A DNA stretch of 64,000 nt. Source: Dactylis glomerata (lineage: Eukaryota > Streptophyta > Magnoliopsida > Poales > Poaceae). The stretch lies in assembly GCA_007115705.1 (NCBI GenBank), contig QXEO01000432.1, forward strand, positions 1 through 64,000, written 5' to 3'. Position numbers and translations under genes: made by a program. Under the pieces are notes generated by a model. The model did not search any database. It was given only the letters and a program-made list of their open reading frames with translations, and had not been told where the DNA came from. The first letter of the stretch is position 1, and every line of letters starts with the position of its first letter. Shown piece after piece: positions 55,312 through 64,000 of this stretch.

Positions 55312-55917
55312 CCATTGCCAGTCATTGATAAGAACAACCACCTCTCAAAACAAATTTTTATCTCTGGTTTACAAATGAAAAGCTCTAGCACATGTTTAAT
55401 CACTGCTTCCCTCTGTGAAGGGCCTTTCTTTTACTTTTATGTTGAGTCTCCACCTTCTACCTTTATGCACCGTCTAAGAGAGCATAGTTGTCATTCTGAG
55501 TAAAATGTGCATAGTCCCAAAATTTATTATTGATTGATTCATGATTATGGTTTTGCTTGTTCTTAAATTATTTGTATCTAGTCGCCCTCTTAAACTTGAA
55601 GGTGTCCTATGCATTTATGTTTTGCTACTCCATGAAGGACAAGCTGAAAACCACTTTGCTATGTTTTTCTATATGCTCGAAACACACACTTGACTTTCAA
55701 TGCATTATTACTCATGATCTTTTGTTTGTGTTACTTTTCATGTAATAACATGGTTGTTGAGTTTTATTGTCAAGATTATGTCTTTTATGCCCATGTTTAG
55801 CACTCAATGCTTTACATCGTTTGATCAAGATTGTGTTGGTGCATGTCACCTAAAAAATTATTGTTTTGTTATCACTTACCTACTCGAGGACAAGCAGGAG
55901 TTAAGCTTCGGGATGCT

Positions 55918-56563
55918 TGATACGTCTCCAACATATCTATAATTCTTGATGCTCCATGCTTGTTTATGCACCATTTGCTTTGTGTTTTGTTACACTTCGT
56001 GGTGTTTTTATGCATTTTTTGGAACTAACCTATTAACGAGATGCCACAGTGCTAGTTCCCTATTTTCTGCTATTTTTGTGTTTCAGAAAAGCTGCACAGG
56101 AAATATTCTCAGAATTGGACGAAACAAAAGCCAAAATTCCTATTTTTCCCGAGACGAGATGGAGTCCAAAGCAGAGATGGAGGGGAGCCAGGGGCCAACC
56201 ACACCATAGGGTGGCACGGCCTAGCCCCTGGCCGCGCCACTAGGTGGTGGGGCCACCTGGCCCACCTCCTGATGTCGCCCTTCCGCCTATATTTTCTCCT
56301 TGGCGAGAAAACCCTAAGCCCCGATCAATTTTCCATGAAACATACTACAAGCAGCCGTCGTCGTCGACGCGAGATCGGGATGGTCCAAAAGCTCTTCCCG
56401 GCACCCTGCCGGAGAGGGGAGTCACCACCGGAGGCTTTCTTCATCACCATGCCTGCCTCCGGAGTGATGTGTGAGTAGTCTACCTTGGACTATGGGTCCA
56501 TAGCAGTAGCTAGATGGTTGTCTTCTCCTCCATGTGCTTCATGTTTAGATCTTGTGAGCTGCC
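55918..56563 (+). repeat. Truncated 3' LTR of element H
   Basis: Matches the first 646 bp or so of the 5' LTR, then stops at gctgcc, where a new LTR start follows. Confidence 0.85.
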
Positions 56564-58252
56564 TGATATGTCTCAAACGTATCTATAATTTTTGATGCTC
56601 CATGCTTGTTTTACACCATTTGCTTCATGTTTTGTTTACACTTTGTGGCGCTTTTATGCGCTTTCTGGAACTAACCTATTGATGAGAGGCCATAGTGCTA
56701 GTTCCCTGTTTTCTGCTGTTTTTATGTTTCAGAAAAGTTACACAGGAAATATTCTCGGAATTGGACGAAACAAAAGCCGAAACTCCTATTTTTCCCGACA
56801 CGAAATGGAGTCCAAAGCAGAGACGGAGGGGAGCCAGGGGCCAACCACACCATAGGGTGGCGCAGCCTAGCCCCTGGCCGCGCCACTAGGTGGTGGGGCC
56901 ACCTAGCCCACCTCCTGACGCTGCCCTTCCGGAACTAACCTATTGACGAGAGCCCACAGTACTAGTTCCCTGTTTTCTACTATTTTTGTGTTTCAGAAAA
57001 GCTACATAGGAAATATTCTCGGAATTGGATGAAACGAAGACCGAAACTCCTATTTTTCCCAGACGAAGGACGAGGACCGAACGAGAGCCGGAGGGGGGCT
57101 AGAGGGCAGCCTCACCCTAGGGTGGCGCACCCCTAGCCCGCGTGGCCCTATGGTGAGGTGGCCCTAGCCCACCTCTAATGCCGCCTCTTCGCCTATATAA
57201 AGCCATCCGACGGAAAACCCTAAATTGATCGGTGTTTTTCGAGAAGAAGTCCTGCAGCTCCGCCGCCACCACCGATGAATTTCCGGGGACAGAAGTCTCT
57301 GTTCTGGCACCCTGCCGGGACCGGGAAGTGCCCCCAGAGCCATCTCCATCGATGTCGTTGCCTCCACCGACATCTCCATCGACTTCACCGCCATCTCCAC
57401 CAACGTTGTTGTCTCCTATGATGAGGAGGGAGTAGTTGTCCTCCAGGGCTGAGGGCTCTACCGGTAGCTATGTGGTTCATCTCTCTCTCCCATGATGTGA
57501 TCTATATGTGATCATGATCTTTGTAACTAGTTGAATTGGTAGATACTATTATTCAGATATTATGCTATTCCCGTGCTTTATCATTATAATCTCTGGAGAC
57601 ACCTTGTATCATGATGTGAAGGTGACAGTGTGCGCATTGTGTGTGTCTTTTTGGCTAGTCTCTCTATGATTGTTGGTGTTTGTTGGAACCATCTAGTGCG
57701 TTCACGGTGATAGTGTGAGACAACCTAGTTTGGGGAAATGCGAACTTTGAGGAGTGCTTCGTAGCCCTACGCATGATTAGTGTTCGTTATCCATTGGATA
57801 ATAGTTTAGAGTGGCATAGTGAAGTTAGTATCTATTGATTCAATTATGTTATGTTTGTTGAGAGTGTCCACTAGTGAAAGTATGATCCCTAGGCCTTGTT
57901 TCCAAGCATTGAATACCGTTTACATTCAGTTTTGTTACATGTTTGCTCGCAGCAATATTTATTGCAGCTTACATTTACTACTTATAATCATCACTACTAC
58001 TTGTATTTCACTATCTCTTCGCCGAACTAGTGCACCTATATATCTGACAAGTGTATTGGGTGTGTTGGGGATGCAAGAGACTTTATGTATCATAATTGCA
58101 GGGTTGCTTAAGAGGAATAGCTTTGACCTCCTCCTCCCTGAGTTCGATAAACCTTGGCTGATCCACTTAAGGGAAACTTGCTGATGTTCTACAAACCTCT
58201 GCACTTGGAGGCCCAACACTGTCTACAAGAACAGACGCGTGCGTAGACATCA
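56564..58252 (+). repeat. Chained LTR pieces forming the 5' LTR of element I
   Basis: 56564-56932 is the start of an Athila LTR; it breaks off, and at 56933 a second piece begins about 100 bases into the LTR (ggaactaacctatt) and runs to the end at 58252 (GACATCA). TATATAAAG at 57194-57202. Primer site TGGCGCTATTGCCGGGGA at 58263-58280. The second piece belongs to a subfamily different from H. Confidence 0.75.
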
Positions 58253-58459
58253 AGCTCTTTTCTGGCGCTATTGCCGGGGAGGTAAGGTAAAAGGTACTCA
58301 CATCCTCTGGCTACTAAGTCTTTTAGTTGCTGGTAAGTGCTCGAAGTTATTTCCTTTAGATTCTGCAATTATATCTTTTTGTTTCTTGTTTTTATTTTCA
58401 CTAGTTAGGCTTAATGGAAAAAAGAGTTCTTTAGTATTTTTCCTGAGTTAGGACATGAA

Positions 58460-60448
58460 GTGTTTGAAAAACCTTTGGGGCTTTATTTGCATAGCAATGT
58501 TATTTGTATGAATTCCTTGAATACCATTGTTGCTAATGCCATAGAAAGGTCTAAGCTTGGGGAAGCTGGTTTTGTTAAGCATGATATTTTTAGTTCCCCA
58601 GCTTTAGTGGAGAAAATTTGCTCTGATGATATTTTATCTCCCATATGTGATGATTCTAATGATGTTTGTGATCCTTGTTATTTTAAAATACCTATGAAAA
58701 TTGTTGTACGTGCTTTGAATAACTGCTATTTAGGGGATGGAACTGTCCATCCTGGTGATCATTTGCTTTTTATACATGAATTATGCGACTTGTTCAAGTG
58801 TGCAGGTATTTCTACAGTTGAGGTTAAGAGGAAGCTATTTTCTTTATCACTGAAGGGCAGAGCAGCGGAATGGTATAAGACGCTGAAGGATGGCCGACCT
58901 GTTGACTGGGAGGAAATTGTACCTCTCTTTTATTCTAAATTCTATCCTTCTAGTGAGGTTCATAAAGATACGAATTATATTTATAATTTTCATCCTCATG
59001 ACGGAGAAAGCATTGCCCAAGCGTGGGGAAGATTGAAGTCACTAATGCTCAAATGTCCTATTCATGATCTTCCCCGTAATATTGTTATTAATAATTTTTA
59101 TGCAAGGCTTTTTGGACATTACAGGGACTATCTAGATGCATGTTTTGAGGGATCCTTCACAAGCAAGGAGGTTGAAGCAAAGTGGGATCTGCTTAAAACA
59201 ATTCAAAGCAATATTGAAGATTGGGATAGCGACAAAGGTAAAGGATCAGGAATAAATTATGAGTATGATTGCAAGTCTTTCGCTAAAACTGCTGATTTTC
59301 AAGAGCTTAGTGCTAAGTATAGTCTTGATCCTCAAATTATGGTTGATTGTTTTAGAGCCTTTGCTTCCCATATTAATGTTCCCAAAGGAAATGGGTATGT
59401 GTATCATGAACCTTTTAAAGACACTTGCATAGAAAGTGATATTGTTATTGATGATTGCAATAAACATGCTCAAACTTCTGAAAGTACTACTTCTTATAAG
59501 CATGTTAATTTTTGTGGAGTACTTAGACCTTGTGAAAAGAGTCACGACAAAGAAGATTATTGTATCCACCATAGGAATGAAGAAACCCGAATGTGGCATA
59601 AGGCTCTAGATGAGCTTGGTGAAAAGGTTTGTGAGCTTTATCCTTTTATTTGTGATCTTTGCCATGAAAAGGGTCATTTTAATTTTCAATGCTCAGGCCA
59701 TAATAATGACCTTTCTGATCCAATGAAGACCGCAATTTTGTATTGTGATGACAAGATCACTCTCAATCAGCATGATGAGTTTACTTTATTTTTGGGGTGT
59801 GAAGAGTTATCTAGAAAGACTTCTTTGGTAGATATGAGTGCTTTTGATATTAATAGCATCCTTCGTGGTTGTTGTCTCTATTGTGTTAAAGATTGTCTCA
59901 CAAATACTTACATACAAAATGTTATAAAAGAGGATGCTTTACCCAAATTTGACAGGGATGATTTTTGTTTCTATCTTATTAATAAAAGGGAGGAATCCTC
60001 CAAAGTTTCTTCTGTTGTTTCTGTCAGTAAACCAGATTATGTGGAGAAGCTTCCTTTCAAGCCTTTCCCTCCTAAAGAAGTGAAGAAGAAGAAGAAGAAG
60101 AAGAAGAGGAGGAGTAAAAGGAGAGAGGAAACGGTATCTTCCCCTGAGCATGTTGCTCCTATTATAATTTTTGATGAGTCTGAACTTGATGATGTTCTTA
60201 TGCCTGTTACCTATGTTAGTGATCATGATTGGGAAAAGCACTCTACTTTTGATATTGAAAATCTTTTTGGTACCGATTCTAAAAATTATGAGGTTAATAA
60301 TTGTTGTACCATTAGTGCTATCCATGTTCCTTTCAATGATGATATGTTTATAAATGAACACGCTTTGGAAGATAGCTATTCTATTGCTTATGATGATTAC
60401 AATGACGAGTATAATATTTTTAGTTCACCTACTATTAGGAGGAAATAA
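58460..60448 (+). CDS. gag: Gag of element I (Athila type)
   Basis: 662 codons. The Retrotrans_gag core spans about residues 95-230: FKIPMKIVVRALNN, then KLFSLSLKGRAAEWYKTL and WEEIVPLFYSKFYP, followed by the QAWGRLKSLMLKCPIHDLPR segment. A CCHC-type knuckle (CDLCHEKGHFNFQC, C-x2-C-x4-H-x4-C) lies near residues 397-410. A Lys-rich run encoded by GAA/AAG triplets is near 540-555, and an acidic C-terminus follows. The start ATG at 58460 follows the primer site by 180 bases. No protease motif follows before the stop. Confidence 0.9.
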   Translation: MFEKPLGLYLHSNVICMNSLNTIVANAIERSKLGEAGFVKHDIFSSPALVEKICSDDILSPICDDSNDVCDPCYFKIPMKIVVRALNNCYLGDGTVHPGDHLLFIHELCDLFKCAGISTVEVKRKLFSLSLKGRAAEWYKTLKDGRPVDWEEIVPLFYSKFYPSSEVHKDTNYIYNFHPHDGESIAQAWGRLKSLMLKCPIHDLPRNIVINNFYARLFGHYRDYLDACFEGSFTSKEVEAKWDLLKTIQSNIEDWDSDKGKGSGINYEYDCKSFAKTADFQELSAKYSLDPQIMVDCFRAFASHINVPKGNGYVYHEPFKDTCIESDIVIDDCNKHAQTSESTTSYKHVNFCGVLRPCEKSHDKEDYCIHHRNEETRMWHKALDELGEKVCELYPFICDLCHEKGHFNFQCSGHNNDLSDPMKTAILYCDDKITLNQHDEFTLFLGCEELSRKTSLVDMSAFDINSILRGCCLYCVKDCLTNTYIQNVIKEDALPKFDRDDFCFYLINKREESSKVSSVVSVSKPDYVEKLPFKPFPPKEVKKKKKKKKRRSKRREETVSSPEHVAPIIIFDESELDDVLMPVTYVSDHDWEKHSTFDIENLFGTDSKNYEVNNCCTISAIHVPFNDDMFINEHALEDSYSIAYDDYNDEYNIFSSPTIRRK

Positions 60449-60462
60449 GGTATGATTATAAT

Positions 60463-60885
60463 ATGCCTCCTATTTTTGATGATTATGGTGATGAGAATAG
60501 TTATTTAGGTGAATCTGCTCCTACTACGATTGTTCATGTAGGGAGTATTAATCCTTTTATGCATGTGGCTCATGATAAGAATGTTTTATGTGATAGTTAT
60601 ATTGTTAATTCTATTCATGATGCTACTGAAAGTTATTATGAGAGAGGGAAACATGGTTTGATGGATCTCAACAATATTAAGTTTCCCCTCTTTGTGTTGC
60701 AAATCTTGAAGTTGCACTTGTTTTATCGACCCATGTATGTTACTATGTGCCTCGTTGATTTATTTTCTATGCATAGGAAGTGGTTTAAATTTAAATATGT
60801 TTCATATTTTCTTTTTGATGCTCTCGCTTGCTTCAAGTTCTTTTATGGTGCCTTTGCCTTAAGCTCTTTTCTGGTGCCTACATGA
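60463..60885 (+). CDS. Downstream gag-related ORF of element I
   Basis: 140 codons in the next frame, beginning just after the gag stop. It opens MPPIFDDYGDENSY, which looks like a continuation of the acidic gag tail, so a one-base frame change near 60445 may separate them; a separate small protein is possible. The C-terminal half is hydrophobic and aromatic and could include a membrane segment. Confidence 0.5.
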   Translation: MPPIFDDYGDENSYLGESAPTTIVHVGSINPFMHVAHDKNVLCDSYIVNSIHDATESYYERGKHGLMDLNNIKFPLFVLQILKLHLFYRPMYVTMCLVDLFSMHRKWFKFKYVSYFLFDALACFKFFYGAFALSSFLVPT

Positions 60886-63255
60886 GCATCTTCTCAAAAT
60901 CACTGCGCCTAGCTCAAAGGCGTTAAAGAAAAGCACTCTTGGGAGATAACCCAATGTTTTCTTTTCAGTACTTTTTCTTTTATTTGAGTCTTAGAAGTTA
61001 TTACTGCTGGAATGACATCTCCTTATCATTTTTATTTCGTGTTTGTGCCAAGAAGAACCTCTAATTTGAGGGAGGTAAGATTTGGGGAAGTTGCTGTCCT
61101 AAAACAGATTTTTGTGCTGTACTATAAAAATTTGTGAAAATTCTTAGAATATCTTTTTGATCTTCGATATCTTGTGCACATGCCCCAGGTTATTTCCAAA
61201 CTTTTATTAGTTTTCCACTTTTCGATTTGAGCAACAGAAAACCCTCTGAAAAATCGATCTTTGTTAGCTGTTCTATTTTGACAGATTTCTGCCACTATTT
61301 GTGTTTGCCTCTCGATCGCTTCCTTTTTGAGTTCTTTTTATCCGAGGACTTTGGAGGAAGTTGCTACAGTAGTATATGCTTTAATATGTAGTGTGTTTGA
61401 GTTAAAGTCTGAACCAAAAGAGTTGATCTATTATCATGCTTATGCTAACGTTGCTAATAGAATTGTGTGAAGTTTTGTATGAAGGAAGTTTTCAAGTGTA
61501 GGGAATAGAGAGTGATATAGATGAGATGAAGTATGGACAAAAGCTCAAGCTTGGGGATGCCCATGTCACCCTAAGAAATATCCAAGAGGTTCAAGCGTCA
61601 AAGCTTGGGGATGCCCTGAGGCACCCCCCTTCTTCATCGGCAAACATCAGGTCACCTTTCAACACACTATTTTTTTATTGCTTCATATTCTATGCATTTT
61701 TTTTGGAGCATCTTTACTTTTGCTTTCAGTTTTCTTTTGTTTTGTTTACTGCAATAAATGGTTGGACCCCAACAAATTTCTTTTGGAGAAGATGCACTCC
61801 ATTTTTCATTTGCCAATAACACTCTAGTTTTCACTCTTATCGTTCAACGAGTGTTATTTTTTCTAGAACTACGTTTAGCTTTCGTTTTTTGCCATGATTT
61901 ATGTTCAGATCTTGTTATATCTTTGCATCAGGGTGTATTTAGACCACTAGTCTATGTTGGTTTTCATCAAAAGAGTTGTTTCAAAAAGGTTTGAATGGTG
62001 TTGGAAAATAGAAAAAAGTTTCATGCAAAAAGTGGTACAAAAAGGAGCTTGTTTAGACTGCAGCTTAGACTTTTGCATGCCATGCTTGATGTCTTTTTTA
62101 TAGTATGCTTAGTAGTTTTTGCTGTAGCATGACTTGTCTAAAATGACTGAGATTTCTTAATGTGCGTTTGAAAAAATCATGCGTTGTTTTTATTATATGG
62201 AAGCATTTTTGTGGTTTTCTCCTTGATGCTTTATTTGGGTTGACTTGGCGCATGCTTACAACATGTTTGACTCTTACAAAGTCGCCATAAGCCTCTATGA
62301 TCATTTGGTTTTGACTTGTGATACCACTTTATGTTTCGGTTTATGATGTTTTGTCGCTATGCATGATTATGGCCGTTATTGCTCTCTTAGTTGGTCGCTC
62401 CCAGTCTTTTGCTAGCCTTCATTTTGTACTAAGTATAGGCTCTACTCGTGCATCCAACTCCCAAAAACCAAGTCATTCCAATGTGTCCACCATACATACC
62501 TATTAGCAATTTGCTATCCAAAGTACATTTGACTTGCTTTTATCTATCCTTCAAATTAAACTCTTTTTGGTGTTATGTGAAAATCAGTTAGTAAAGCTCT
62601 CACGAACCTGACGCCACACTTTACTTTTCTCGCTTTTAAAATTTTGACATTGTGGATCTCTTATGTTGATGTTATGCTTGCAAGTTGTAAGTTGGAAATT
62701 AACCAAACCATACCATCATGGGGCAAGCTTTCAACATTGCACTTTATCTCATTTGAGTTGATATCGTGATCTTTTGTTTATGGATACTCACGATGTGAAA
62801 TAAGTTGAGATCTTGCGGGGTCATGGAGTTTGTATATGTGTTACAGAAACACCTGGGCCACTAATCTAAGCCATGCATCATTCATGGTGGAAATTTACAG
62901 CATGCCCATAGTGGACATTCGACGACGCATCTCACAATAAAAAGCTATACCAATGGTAAATAAAAGAGATACCGAGGTGTTCATTGTCTGTTTGTCCTGT
63001 CCTTTTGATGTGGGCTTGTTCCATGTAATCAGGCTGGAGGTACCCCGTTGGCAGTTCTCGATGATACATGTATGCTTACAATGACAAGAGCTTGCTTGGG
63101 ACCTAAGTCGAGTAGCATGAGGTTTGGGTATTCGTACTTTACGGGACGAGGTTTTCAACTGATGATTTGTTAAGCATATGCTTCGTAATTGTACTCGCAT
63201 TAACTTTAACCACTCAAGATGCCTATGATGGGGGCAATAAGAGCTCAAAGCTAGT
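60886..63255 (+). other. 3' untranslated region of element I
   Basis: No gene. 60900-62520 is the same region as in H, with an extra gaagcttggggatgccctgagg-like duplication near 61590-61625. 62520-63255 has no counterpart in H within the window. Confidence 0.65.
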
Positions 63256-64000
63256 GATATGGGGTGGCCCGATCTTCTCAGTAAGCTTGCGGTAATGATG
63301 ATGATGGTGATAGATAACTTGGTGTCGCCGATGATCTCTCCTCGCTAGATCCCTGATGCCAATGCAACAGCTCTCTACCCTTCGGATATTCACGACTTCA
63401 CACACTTGCGCAACGCAGCCGTCGACCACGAAACGGTATAATTGCAATTCACTAATTCCCAATGGAACAGCAGATCACACTTAACTTGCAGTATATAATC
63501 TCCAGATCGAAACGAATTGGAGACAAGAATTCCAGATGAATGCTTACAGCAGTCTCAAGAACTAGGGTTTTATCTAAAACGTGGTCTGACCTCTCTATGG
63601 CGCATAGGCACACAATATAAGGGGGGTGCGGCTGGCCCAAGGGCAACCGACCTGACCTGGTCCTCCAACATGGTTCGACTCAACCTGACGTGATACAAAC
63701 TGACCCAAAGGTTGGGTGCAGCCAACTAGGCGCGCAGGCCTTATGTGTATGGCGCACATACACTTGGTGGTGCGCCATATGCAACCTCCTGCGTGATGTC
63801 CTCCTCCTCCTCATGCTGGTCGCCGGCCTCCCTCTCCTCCCTCGCATCCATGTGCATGATCATCACGTCTTGCTCCAGCTCCTCGCTCCCTCATGCTATG
63901 TCTTCTTCTCCCATGAACCTGAGTATGCAAACACACAAAGACTTAGGCAGTAAACAATTCTCATTAACAAAATAATCAGATTCTATTAGGAGCAAATTCA
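63256..64000 (-). repeat. LTR of a further CRM-clade element F (partial)
   Basis: On the minus strand it is very close to the solo LTR at 24622-25503 (a dozen or so differences by eye over 745 bp) and ends CCCCATATCA. The polyprotein tail frame is present and leaves the window at the right. Possible target duplication gctag (63251-63255) cannot be tested here. Confidence 0.9.

Larger units (their letters stand above)
49981..56563 (+). mobile_element. Athila-type (Sabrina-like) element H
   Basis: 5' LTR 49981-51598 and a truncated 3' LTR 55918-56563, both starting TGATACGTCT. A tRNA-Asp-type primer site follows the 5' LTR and a conserved tract precedes the 3' LTR. The internal region has one 197-codon ORF and a long untranslated part, with no gag core or pol. 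A K-type fragment is inserted at 54167-55311. Confidence 0.85.
58253..63255 (+). mobile_element. Athila-type (Sabrina-like) element I, internal region
   Basis: Primer site, gag, and a long untranslated 3' region like that of H. Pol is absent and no 3' LTR was found before the CRM LTR at 63256, which either interrupts it or lies across its end. Confidence 0.75.

Overview
The window looks like a piece of a large grass genome, most probably Triticeae (wheat, barley, rye or Aegilops), made entirely of nested LTR retrotransposons. No intact host gene, rRNA, tRNA gene or CRISPR array was seen. The family assignment rests on Athila-type LTRs that begin TGATACGTCT with tRNA-Asp-type primer sites, a Tat-lineage element, CRM-clade chromoviruses and GC-rich LTRs. 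Family names are inferred from protein motifs and LTR ends; no database was searched. Several CRM-clade insertions, at least three of them young, suggest a centromeric or pericentromeric position.

Layout. (1) 1-20744: non-autonomous LTR element B (minus strand) with an unusual Cys-rich ORF and no recognisable pol. A 14.4 kb Tat-type Gypsy element A (414-14841, plus, target duplication CCAAT) has split it. A carries gag-pol, a 29-unit repeat array and a spliced antisense gene. (2) 20745-23266: minus-strand Athila fragment J, then the leader of a Tekay-like element N. (3) 23267-30196: LTR of N (minus), containing CRM deletion derivative D (23339-27838, duplication GCACC), which in turn contains a solo CRM LTR (24622-25503, duplication ACCCT). 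(4) 30197-42889: short-internal LTR element E (minus), with nearly complete CRM element C (30383-38336, duplication ATTGC) inside its left LTR. (5) 42890-46109: gag-protease-only element K (minus). (6) 46110-49979: Tat-like gag pseudogene L, Tekay-like LTR piece M with a 60-bp minisatellite, and LTR element G (minus). (7) 49981-63255: two Athila (Sabrina-like) non-autonomous elements H and I, joined through a chain of truncated LTRs. H contains a K-type LTR fragment flanked by a 51-bp duplication. (8) 63256-64000: LTR of a further CRM element F (minus), cut by the window end.

How it works together. A and C keep nearly full gag-PR-RT-RNaseH-INT frames. The frames are broken by five stops, each one C-to-T change away from a sense codon, and by single-base shifts. 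B, D, E, H, I and K lack pol and would need proteins from related elements to move. The nesting gives a relative order: J, N and E precede B, D and C; A follows B; the solo LTR follows D.
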